Shown here: positions 24,924 to 32,703 of the stretch, piece after piece
Position numbering within the stretch: position 1 is the stretch's first letter
Layout: the number at the start of each line of letters is the position of its first letter
Assembly: GCA_016716425.1 (NCBI GenBank)
Contig: JADJWJ010000010.1
Location: 109,890 to 173,889, forward strand
Length of the DNA stretch: 64,000 bases
Origin: Betaproteobacteria bacterium
Lineage (GTDB): Bacteria > Pseudomonadota > Gammaproteobacteria > Burkholderiales > Casimicrobiaceae
Direction: 5' to 3'
Notes under the pieces: generated by a model
Seen by the model: the letters and a program-made list of their open reading frames with translations, nothing else
Told to the model about the DNA's origin: nothing
Databases searched by the model: none
Position numbers and translations under genes: made by a program

Positions 24924-25703
24924 TCAGGTTACGGATTGCGACGGGGCGTTGCGCTTGCGCGAGGCGGCGGTGCGGCGCGCGCCGTTTCTCGCTTCATCAG
25001 GCGGGACGATCACGTCCCATTGCCGCTGGAACTCGCGTTCGACACGGGCGAGGTGGCGGTGCATCGCCGTCCGCGCCGCGTCCGGGTCGTGCTGCTCGAG
25101 CGCCGCGAGGATCGCCTCGTGGTCGAGCAGCACGCCGTCGCGCATCTTCTGCGTGTGGAAGTAGTTCTCGATGCGCGACCACAGCTTGCCGCGCCGCTGC
25201 TGCCAGAGGCCCTCGACCACCAGCGCCAGCGAGCCGTTGCCGGTCGCCGCGGCGATGCGCACGTGGAACTCGCGGTCGGCGGCGTCCCGCCTGGCGAAAT
25301 TGTCGGGGTGGGCGCGCATGCGCTCGACGGTGGCGCGCAGCGCGGCCAGATCGGCCTTGCGCGCGCTGCGCGCGGCCTGCGCGGCGATCTCGCCCTCGAT
25401 CAGCCGGCGCGCGGCCAGCAGCTCGAACGGGCTGGGGCCCTCGTCGACGAGGCCGACGATCTGCGCGGCGCCCGGTTCCGCGACGAAGATGCCGGAGCCC
25501 ACGCGGACCTCGACGCGGCCGGCGATCTCCAGCGAAATGACGGCCTCGCGCACCGAGGTCCGCGACACGCCGAGCAGCGTGGCGAGCTCGCGCTCGGCCG
25601 GCAGCCGCGAGCCCGCGGGAAACTCGCCGCTGTCGATCAGCGCCGCGATCTGGCCGGCGATCTGCCGGTAGAGGCGCAGCGGTTCGACCGTGTGCAACGG
25701 CAA
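24924..25703 (-). CDS. FadR-subfamily GntR regulator of the uronate operon
   Basis: This 259-residue protein has an N-terminal winged helix (residues 10-75; LPAERELATLLGVSRTSVREAVISLE is split across the recognition helix) and an all-helical FCD ligand domain with metal-binding histidines. It resembles UxuR/ExuR/FadR-type repressors that respond to carboxylate ligands. The start is the TTG at 25703, preceded by GAGGAG. As the first gene of the operon, under a promoter overlapped by TGGTCCAACCA, it probably represses itself together with the TRAP, uxuB and uxaC genes. Confidence 0.9.
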   Translation of the reverse strand: MPLHTVEPLRLYRQIAGQIAALIDSGEFPAGSRLPAERELATLLGVSRTSVREAVISLEIAGRVEVRVGSGIFVAEPGAAQIVGLVDEGPSPFELLAARRLIEGEIAAQAARSARKADLAALRATVERMRAHPDNFARRDAADREFHVRIAAATGNGSLALVVEGLWQQRRGKLWSRIENYFHTQKMRDGVLLDHEAILAALEQHDPDAARTAMHRHLARVEREFQRQWDVIVPPDEARNGARRTAASRKRNAPSQSVT

Positions 25704-25798
25704 CGGAAACTCCTCCTCGGCATCCGCGGAGCGCCGTGGCGCCCCGAACCCCGGGCGCGCGCCGGGGGGCGCGCGGACCGCTCGTTATTGTGGGCCGG

Positions 25799-25840
25799 AC
25801 TTTACGCGGGTTTGTTGACGGTGGTCAAATGGTCCAACCA
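25799..25840 (-). promoter_or_regulatory. Uronate operon promoter with FadR-type operator
   Basis: On the minus strand TTGACC (25823-25828) and TAAAGT (25799-25804) are 18 bases apart. Immediately upstream, TGGTCCAACCA (25830-25840) matches the TGGTnnnACCA form bound by FadR-subfamily GntR proteins. Binding there should block the -35 region. Confidence 0.6.
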
Positions 25841-25862
25841 CCCGACCAACGGCCGGTGGCGT

Positions 25863-26492
25863 TCAGGGCGCCGCCTTGAAGTGCCCGGAGCGGCCGCCGG
25901 ACTTCTCCAGCAGCCGGACCTCCTCGATGCGCATGCCGCGGTCGACCGCCTTGCACATGTCGTAGATCGTGAGCAGGCCCGCCGCCGCTGCGGTCAGCGC
26001 CTCCATCTCGACGCCCGTGCGTCCGACCGTCTCCGCCGTCACCTCGATGGCCACGGCCGGGCGCACGCCGTCGAACGCGAACGCGACGGCCACGCGGGTC
26101 AGCGGCAACGGGTGGCACAGCGGAATGAGGTCGGCCGTGCGCTTGGCCGCGGCAATGGCAGCGATGCGCGCGACGCCGAGGACGTCGCCTTTGGCGGCGC
26201 CGCCGGCCTTGATCAGCGCCAGCGTCTCCGGACGCATCGCGATGCGCCCGGCCGCCCGCGCGAGACGTTTCGTTACATCCTTGGCGCCCACGTCGACCAT
26301 GTGCGCCTGCCCCCGCGCATCGAAGTGGGTAAAATGGGCGGGTTCGGCCGCCACGGCGGCACCGGTCGCCCGCGCGGTGCGCAGCGACTTCGCGGTCGCA
26401 TTGCGCTTGCCCGGCTGTTTCGCGGCCTTCCCGGCCGCCGGGATCCGTGCCACGTGCGGACGCTCCGTTGAACTCGATCGTGCGGCCGGCAT
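25863..26492 (-). CDS. moaC: Cyclic pyranopterin monophosphate synthase
   Basis: This protein matches MoaC, which works with MoaA to form cyclic pyranopterin monophosphate in molybdenum cofactor synthesis. The core starts at THFDARGQAHMVDVGAK and contains LIPLCHPLPL, TGVEMEALTAA and the catalytic lysine stretch LTIYDMCKAVDRGM. With the ATG at 26492 it has 209 residues, including a 46-residue basic Ala/Lys/Arg extension. A GTG at 26354 would give 163 residues, close to the usual 160, and may be the real start. It diverges from the M48 protease gene. No other mo genes lie nearby. Confidence 0.9.
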   Translation of the reverse strand: MPAARSSSTERPHVARIPAAGKAAKQPGKRNATAKSLRTARATGAAVAAEPAHFTHFDARGQAHMVDVGAKDVTKRLARAAGRIAMRPETLALIKAGGAAKGDVLGVARIAAIAAAKRTADLIPLCHPLPLTRVAVAFAFDGVRPAVAIEVTAETVGRTGVEMEALTAAAAGLLTIYDMCKAVDRGMRIEEVRLLEKSGGRSGHFKAAP

Positions 26493-26523
26493 CTTAGCAT
26501 TGGAGTCCGCTCACCCGTCTGCC

Positions 26524-28059
26524 GTGGAATCGCCCCCCAACGCCCCGCTCGCCGTGCCGCTTCGCCGGCAGCGCCGCCCGCGCCGGCTCGTCGCCGCCGC
26601 CGTCGCGGTCGCGCTCGCCTGCGCGCCCGTGGCGCCGGTGCCGGTCGCGCCAGCCTCGGCGCAGCCGCTGCCGGACCTGGGCGACGCCTCGCAAGTCGCG
26701 TTCACGCCGGCGCAGGAGCGCAAGGTCGGCGAGGCCATCGTCCGGCAGATTCGCGCCCAGGGCGGCTACCTGCAGGATCCCGAAGTCAACGACTACCTGA
26801 ACGAGCTCGGCCACCGGCTCGTCCAGGCGTCGTACGACACGAAGCAGGACTTCGAGTTCTTCGCGGTGCCCGACGCGCAGATCAACGCGTTCGCGCTGCC
26901 AGGCGGCTACATCGGCGTCCACACGGGCCTCATCCTGCTCGCGCAGAACGAGTCGGAACTCGCGAGCGTGCTCGCCCACGAGATCTCGCACGTGACGCAG
27001 CGGCACATGGCGCGCATGGTGGCCAACCAGAAGAACACGATGCTGATGACGCTCGCCGGCCTCGCGCTCGCGATCCTCGCCGCGCGCGGCGGCGGCGCGA
27101 ACGCCAACCAGGGCGTGCAGGCGGCGATCGCCACGTCGCAGGCGCTGGGCGCGCAGAGTCAACTCAACTTCACCCGCGACAACGAGTACGAGGCCGACCG
27201 CATCGGGTTCGCGCGCCTCGTGGCCGCGGGCTACGACCCCAACGGCATGGCCGACTTCATGGCGAAGCTGCAGCGCGTGAATCGGTTCGCCGAAGGCACG
27301 GCGCCGTCGTATCTGCGCACGCACCCGATCACCTACGAGCGCATCGCCGAGGCGCAGAGCCGCTCGCAGGGACTTCCGTACCGGCAGGTGCAGGACTCGC
27401 TCGACTTCCACCTGGTGCGCGCGTTGCTGAAGAGTTACCAGGGCGACGCGCGCGAGCAGGTCGTCAATTTCGACGCCGCGCTGCGGGAGAAGAAGTACAA
27501 CAACGAGATCGCCGAGCGGTACGGGCTGGTGGCGAGCCTGCTGCGCGCGAAGGACCTGCCGCGGGCCAAGGCCGAGCTGGCGCGCGTGGAGAAGATGGCG
27601 CCGCCGCATCCGATGATCGAGGCGATGGCCGGCAACGTGCTGATGGGCGCCGGCGAGTACGACGCCGCCGCGAAGCGCTTCGCAGCGGCGCTCGTCCGGT
27701 ATCCGAACAAGATGCAGCTGATCTACGACTATCCGGAGGCGCTGCTCAAGGCGAACCGCCCGGCGGAGGCCGCCGCGTTTGCCGAGCAGCAACTCACCCG
27801 CTTTCCGGGCGACGGACCGCTGCACCAGATCGCCGCGCGCGCGTACGCCGACCAGAACATGCGCCTGAAGCAGCACCAGCACCAGGGCGAGTTCTACGCG
27901 TGGGCCGGCAACCTGCCGCTCGCCATCGTGCAGCTCGAGCTCGCGGCGAAGGCCGGCGACGGCAATTTCTACCAGGTCTCGGTCGTCGAGTCGCGGCTGC
28001 GCAAGCTGCGCGCGGACCAGGCGGAGCTCCAGCAGAACGCGTTGGGCCGCGCCGGTTGA
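26524..28059 (+). CDS. BepA-like M48 metalloprotease with TPR domain
   Basis: This 511-residue exported protein has a signal peptide (basic RRQRRPRRLV then a hydrophobic run ending near PASAQ), an M48 peptidase domain with HEISH zinc ligands and the third ligand in NEYEADRIG, and a C-terminal TPR-like half (about 320-500). E. coli BepA has this layout and serves outer-membrane protein assembly and quality control. I used the GTG at 26524. A GTG at 26554 would give a cleaner signal peptide and is also possible. The exporter genes follow in the same direction. Confidence 0.88.
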   Translation: MESPPNAPLAVPLRRQRRPRRLVAAAVAVALACAPVAPVPVAPASAQPLPDLGDASQVAFTPAQERKVGEAIVRQIRAQGGYLQDPEVNDYLNELGHRLVQASYDTKQDFEFFAVPDAQINAFALPGGYIGVHTGLILLAQNESELASVLAHEISHVTQRHMARMVANQKNTMLMTLAGLALAILAARGGGANANQGVQAAIATSQALGAQSQLNFTRDNEYEADRIGFARLVAAGYDPNGMADFMAKLQRVNRFAEGTAPSYLRTHPITYERIAEAQSRSQGLPYRQVQDSLDFHLVRALLKSYQGDAREQVVNFDAALREKKYNNEIAERYGLVASLLRAKDLPRAKAELARVEKMAPPHPMIEAMAGNVLMGAGEYDAAAKRFAAALVRYPNKMQLIYDYPEALLKANRPAEAAAFAEQQLTRFPGDGPLHQIAARAYADQNMRLKQHQHQGEFYAWAGNLPLAIVQLELAAKAGDGNFYQVSVVESRLRKLRADQAELQQNALGRAG

Positions 28060-28124
28060 ATTCGCGCGCGGCGCGCCCGCCGCGTGTTCTGCCGCCCGAC
28101 GAACCTCAAGGAAAGCCGCGACCA

Positions 28125-29712
28125 TTGCCTGCCCGTGAACCCGTCCGGCTGCGCCGCCTCGGCCTGCCGCTCGTCCTCGCCGCCGTCGCCGCCGGCATCG
28201 CCTTCGGCATGTGGAAGTACCTGAGTCCCGGCGGTGGCGCCACCGAATTCCGCCTGGCACGGGTCGAGCGCGGCAACGTGACATCGGTCGTGTCGGCGTC
28301 GGGCACGCTCAATGCCGTGACCACGGTGCTCGTCGGGTCGCAGATCTCCGGGCAGATCAAGGAGCTGCTGGTCGACTTCAACTCGGTGGTGAAGAGCGGG
28401 CAGCTCCTCGCGCGCATCGATCCGGAGACCTACGCGATCCGCGTGCGGCAGGCCGAGGCCGACCTCGAGGCCGCGCGCACGGCGGCGATCCAGAAGCACA
28501 GCGATGCCGCCGCGCAGCGGTCGCAGCTGCTGCGCGCGAAGATCACGTACGACGACGCGAAGCGCGACCTCGACCGCAAGCAGTCGCTGGTCGAGAAGGG
28601 TTTCGTCTCCGGCGCGGAACTCGACAAGGCGACGTTCACCGAACGCGGCGCCGCCGAGGCGATCCGGACCGCCGAGGCGCAGGTGAAGTCGGCGGACGCG
28701 CAGGTCGCCAACGCCGCCGCCGTCGTCAAGCAGCGCGAGGCAGCGCTGGCGGCCGCGCGCAACGACCTGTCCAAGACCGCGATCACCGCGCCGGTGGACG
28801 GCGTCGTGATCTCGCGCCAGGTCGACGCCGGGCAGACGGTGGCCGCGAGCCTCAACACGCCGACGCTGTTCACGATCGCGAAGGATCTGCGCGACATGCA
28901 GGTCGAGGTCGCGATCGACGAGTCCGACATCGGCCGCATCCGGCAGGACCAGAAGGTCACCTTCACCGTCGACGCGTTCTCCGGGCGCTCGTTCGACGGC
29001 CGCGTGCGCCAGATCCGCAAGGCGGCGCAGACCGTGCAGAACGTCGTCACGTATACGGTCGTCGTCGAGACGCCGAACCCGAGCCTGCTGCTCGTGCCGG
29101 GCATGACGGCGAACGTGCGCATCGTCGCCGACAGCCGCGAGAACGTGCTCAAGGTGCCGAACGCCGCGCTGCGCTGGCGACCTGCCGGCGCCGCGGCGGC
29201 GAAGGACGATCCGGTGCCGGCACCCGCAGCGGGTCCCGGCGGCGGCGGCGGCGGCGGCGGCGGCGACGCAGGCGCGACGCCAGAGGCTCGTCGCGGAGTT
29301 GAAGCTCGACGCAAGCCAGCAGACGCGGCTCGACGAAATCTTCGCCGAGTCGCGCGCCAAGTTCGCGGCGTTGCGCGACGCGCCGGAAGCGGACCGCCGC
29401 ACGCGCGCCGAGCGCCTGCGCGCCGAGGTGCGGCAGAAGATCAACGCGATGCTCGACGCCGACCAGCAGAAGACCTACGCCGAGATCGTCGCGGCGGAAA
29501 CCGGTCGCGCGGCGGCAGGCAGCGGGCGCGTCTACGTCCCGGGTCCCGACGGCCGGCCGCTCGAGGTGCGCCTGCGGCTCGGCCTCACCGACGGCAACGC
29601 GACGGAAGTCGCCGGCGGCGACGTGAGCGAAGGCGCCGAGGTCATCGTCGGCACGGTCGCCGCCAACGCCGCGAAGTCGTCGGCCGGCAGCGCGCCGCGG
29701 CTGCCGTTCTAG
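28125..29712 (+). pseudogene. macA: MacA-like membrane fusion protein, frameshifted as read
   Basis: A periplasmic adaptor for the MacB-type exporter that follows. From the TTG at 28125 (AAGGAAA upstream) it has a membrane anchor, a barrel-sandwich half (SASGTLNAVTTVLVG...), a long coiled coil (about residues 110-200) and beta-barrel domains. Near 29280 the frame slips by one base after a Gly-rich tract. The other frame continues as QRLVAELKLDASQQTR and ends in the expected membrane-proximal domain at 29712. Deleting one C at 29280-29281 restores one open protein of about 528 residues. Unshifted, the frame runs into unrelated Arg-rich sequence to 29918. It may be a sequencing error or a true mutation. 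Confidence 0.75.
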
Positions 29713-29760
29713 CGGTGAAGGTGCGAGACGGTGTTGCCGAGCCGCATGGCTTCCGCGCTG

Positions 29761-29858
29761 CCGTCGTTCCCGCGCAGGCGGGGGACCCAGCGGCTTGCCC
29801 GGTCTGCTTTCGCCGAGCGCGACACGACACTGGGTCCCCGCTTTCGCGGGGACGACGG
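29761..29858. repeat. Dispersed palindromic repeat, family 2
   Basis: CCGTCGTTCCCGCGCAGGCG (from 29761) and its near-complement ending in GCGGGGACGACGG (to 29858) form a large inverted repeat. Each arm is itself a small hairpin (CCCGCnnnnGCGGG). This type is widespread in proteobacterial intergenic regions. It separates the adaptor gene from the ABC genes. Confidence 0.75.
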
Positions 29859-29926
29859 CGATCGGCACATGAATGCAGACTTCCGGATGGAAGCAGGCCG
29901 TCACTAATCCACTTCTAGCGGACGCG

Positions 29927-30670
29927 ATGGCGCTCATCGAGACGCAAGACCTCGCCAAGGTGTACCACCTCGGCGAGACCGACGTGCACGCGCTGGCCGG
30001 CGTCTCGGTCGCGATCGACGACGGCGAGTTCGTCGCGGTGATGGGGCCGTCCGGCTCGGGCAAGTCGACGTTCATGAACGTCGTCGGCTGCCTCGACGTG
30101 CCCACGTCCGGCGCGTACCGCTTCGCCGGCGAGGATGTGGCCGGGCTGTCCGCCGACGCGCTGGCCGGTCTGCGCAACCGCTCGATCGGCTTCGTGTTCC
30201 AGCAGTTCAACCTGCTGCCGCGCACGTCGGCGGCCGCGAACGTCGAACTGCCGCTGCTGTACGGCGGCGTCCCCGCGCACGAGCGCCGCGAGCGCGCGCT
30301 CGCGAAGCTCGCGCAGGTAGGCCTGGCCGAACGCGCGGGCCACCACCCGGCGCAGCTGTCCGGCGGCCAGCAGCAGCGGGTCGCGATCGCGCGCGCGCTC
30401 GTCAACGACCCGAAGTTGATCCTCGCCGACGAGCCGACCGGCGCGCTCGACTCGGCGACGAGCCTCGAGGTGATGGCGCTGCTGCAGGAGCTGAACCGAT
30501 CCGGCATCACGATCGTGGTCGTCACGCACGAGCCGGACATCGCGGCCTTCGCGTCGCGGCTGATCGCGTTCCGCGACGGGCGCATCGTGTCCGACACGCG
30601 CAACGCGCCCGCCGACGCGGCCGCGGCGCTCGCGCGGCGCCGCGCCGAGGCGGCGGGCGTGCCGGCATGA
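29927..30670 (+). CDS. macB: ABC transporter ATPase (MacB/LolD type)
   Basis: This 247-residue ATPase is of the MacB/LolD/FtsE class that drives mechanotransmission exporters. Walker A is GPSGSGKST, the Q-loop is VFQQFNLL, the signature is LSGGQQQRVAIARAL, Walker B is LILADEPTGALD and the H-loop is VVVTHEPD. I chose the ATG at 29927 because the preceding residues are not family-like. Its stop overlaps the permease ATG (ATGA). Together with the MacA-like adaptor it should export a macrolide, peptide or siderophore-like substrate, which cannot be specified. Confidence 0.92.
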   Translation: MALIETQDLAKVYHLGETDVHALAGVSVAIDDGEFVAVMGPSGSGKSTFMNVVGCLDVPTSGAYRFAGEDVAGLSADALAGLRNRSIGFVFQQFNLLPRTSAAANVELPLLYGGVPAHERRERALAKLAQVGLAERAGHHPAQLSGGQQQRVAIARALVNDPKLILADEPTGALDSATSLEVMALLQELNRSGITIVVVTHEPDIAAFASRLIAFRDGRIVSDTRNAPADAAAALARRRAEAAGVPA

Positions 30671-31899
30671 GCTTTCTGGCGACGCTGCGCGTGGCGCTCG
30701 CGGCGCTGCGGGTCAACAAGCTGCGCTCGGCGCTGACGATGCTCGGCATCATCATCGGCGTCGGCGCCGTGATCACGATGGTCGCCGTCGGCGCCGGGGC
30801 GCAGGCGCGCGTCGAGGACCAGATCAAGAGCCTGGGCTCCAACCTCATCATCGTGCTGTCCGGCAACTTCACGCTGGGCGGTGCGCGCATGGGCTCGGGC
30901 ACCCAGCTCACGATCACCGAGGACGACGCGTACGCGCTGCAGCGCGAGGTCGCCGGCGTGCAGGCGGCCGCACCCGCGCTGCGCGGCAGCGGCCAGGTCG
31001 TGTTCGGCAACAGCAACTGGGCGACACAGATCCAGGGCACGACACCCGAGTTCCTCGAGGCACGACAATGGGAGGTCGTGTCCGGCAAGGGCTTCGATCC
31101 GTCGCACGTCGACGCCGCAGCCAAGGTCGTTCTGCTCGGGCAGACGGTGGCGAAGTCGCTGTTCGGCGAGGCCGATCCCGTCGGCGAGACCGTCCGCATC
31201 CGCCGCGTCCCGCACGTCGTCATCGGTCTCCTCGACCGCAAGGGCCAGAGCATGATCGGGCAGGACCAGGACGACCTCGTGCTGATCCCGATCACGACGG
31301 CGCGCAAGCGCGTGCTCGGCGGCCAGCAGGTCAAGAGCCGCAACGTGAACTCGATCACCGTGCGCGCGCGCGACGGCGCCGACATGCTGCAGACGGAGCA
31401 GGAGATGCGCGACCTCCTGCGCCAGCGCCACAAGCTCTCGGCCAACCAGGAGGACGACTTCTTTCTGCGCAACCTGTCCGAGGTCCTCGCCGCGCAGGAG
31501 GCCTCGTCCAAGGTGCTCGCGTACCTGCTCGCCGCGATCGCCTCCGTGTCGCTCGTGGTCGGCGGCATCGGCATCATGAACATCATGCTGGTGTCGGTGA
31601 CCGAGCGCACGCGCGAGATCGGCCTGCGCATGGCGGTCGGCGCGCGCGGCCGCGACATCCTCACGCAGTTCCTCGTCGAGGCGGTGACGCTCGCGCTGAT
31701 CGGCGGCTTCGTCGGGATCGTCATCGGCGGCGCGGCGGCGGTCGCCGTCGGGCACTTCGCCGGCTGGCGCACCGAGGTCAGCGTCGCGTCGGTGCTCCTT
31801 GCCGTCGGCTTCTCGGGCGCGATCGGCGTCTTCTTCGGCTTCTATCCTGCGCGCAAGGCCGCGCGTCTCGCGCCGATCGAGGCGCTGCGGCACGAGTAG
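30667..31899 (+). CDS. MacB-type ABC permease
   Basis: This 410-residue inner-membrane protein has one N-terminal helix (LTMLGIIIGVGAVITMVAVG), a large periplasmic MacB-PCD domain (about 50-285) and three C-terminal helices (LAAIASVSLVVGGIGIMNIM, VTLALIGGFVGIVIGGAA, VLLAVGFSGAIGVFFGF). FtsX-type coupling motifs TREIGLRMAVGAR and YPARKAARLAPIEALR are present. The gene is split from the ATPase, whereas E. coli MacB is a fusion. Confidence 0.93.
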   Translation: MSFLATLRVALAALRVNKLRSALTMLGIIIGVGAVITMVAVGAGAQARVEDQIKSLGSNLIIVLSGNFTLGGARMGSGTQLTITEDDAYALQREVAGVQAAAPALRGSGQVVFGNSNWATQIQGTTPEFLEARQWEVVSGKGFDPSHVDAAAKVVLLGQTVAKSLFGEADPVGETVRIRRVPHVVIGLLDRKGQSMIGQDQDDLVLIPITTARKRVLGGQQVKSRNVNSITVRARDGADMLQTEQEMRDLLRQRHKLSANQEDDFFLRNLSEVLAAQEASSKVLAYLLAAIASVSLVVGGIGIMNIMLVSVTERTREIGLRMAVGARGRDILTQFLVEAVTLALIGGFVGIVIGGAAAVAVGHFAGWRTEVSVASVLLAVGFSGAIGVFFGFYPARKAARLAPIEALRHE

Positions 31900-31934
31900 C
31901 GCGCGGGCCTCCGGGCCGACGGGCGGTCGAAAAC

Positions 31935-31950
31935 CTGTCAGTTCTGACAG
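31935..31950. promoter_or_regulatory. Inverted repeat operator before the response regulator gene
   Basis: CTGTCAGTTCTGACAG consists of perfect 7-base arms around TT. It lies 77 bases before the response regulator start and 35 bases after the permease gene. NarL/LuxR-type regulators bind such short palindromes, so autoregulation is likely. Confidence 0.55.
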
Positions 31951-32027
31951 TGGCGGCGCCGGCCGCGCCGCCGCATAGTCGCTGCCGGCGCCGGTCGCGC
32001 GCCGACCCGCCCGCCGCCGGAGGCACC

Positions 32028-32675
32028 ATGAAGATTCTCGTCGTCGACGATCACCCGCTGATCCTGCACGCGCTGACGCAGGTCCTGCCGCAACTCGACG
32101 GCACGCTGGAACTGCTCGGCGCAGCGGACCGGGGACAAACGCGCACGGTGCTCGCGCGCCACCCGGACTGCGCGCTGGTGCTGCTCGACCTGACGCTGCC
32201 GGGCGCGCACGGGCTCGACCTGCTGGCGGAGCTCAAGCGCGACTTCCCGCGCCTTCCCGTCGTCGTGCTCTCGGCGACGCACGACCACGCGACCGTCGGC
32301 GCCGCGCTCGCCGCGGGCGCCCGCGGCTTCGTCGCCAAGACGGCGAATCCGGTCGAGCTGCTCGACGCGGTGCAGGCGGTGCTCGCGGGGGGCCGCCACG
32401 TGACGCGCGACGTGGTGCGGACGCGCGTCACGGCGATCGACGGCGTGCAGCTCGAGTTCCTGGGCCTCACGCAGCGTCAGAGCGAGGTGATGCTGCTGCT
32501 CGCGCAGGGCAAGCCGAACAAGCTCATCTGCCGCGACCTGAGGCTCTCGGAGGGGACCGTCAAGGTGCACGTCAGCGCGATCCTGCGCGCGCTCAACGTC
32601 CACTCCCGCTCGCAGGTGATCGTCGAACTCGCGCGCCGCGGGATTCGCGTCGACCGGCCCGTGCCGCGCAACTGA
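32028..32675 (+). CDS. NarL/LuxR-family response regulator
   Basis: This 215-residue regulator has a receiver domain (1-120; acidic pocket VDDHPL, phospho-acceptor Asp in VLLDLTLPG, conserved Lys in FVAKTAN) and a LuxR helix-turn-helix (about 145-205; LTQRQSEVMLLLAQGKPNK and LSEGTVKVHVSAILRALNV). It lies 28 bases before a hybrid histidine kinase, its likely partner, and has a palindromic site upstream. The target genes are unknown. Confidence 0.93.
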   Translation: MKILVVDDHPLILHALTQVLPQLDGTLELLGAADRGQTRTVLARHPDCALVLLDLTLPGAHGLDLLAELKRDFPRLPVVVLSATHDHATVGAALAAGARGFVAKTANPVELLDAVQAVLAGGRHVTRDVVRTRVTAIDGVQLEFLGLTQRQSEVMLLLAQGKPNKLICRDLRLSEGTVKVHVSAILRALNVHSRSQVIVELARRGIRVDRPVPRN

Positions 32676-32703
32676 GTACGCGGGACGGCCCGTCGAGACT
32701 GAC

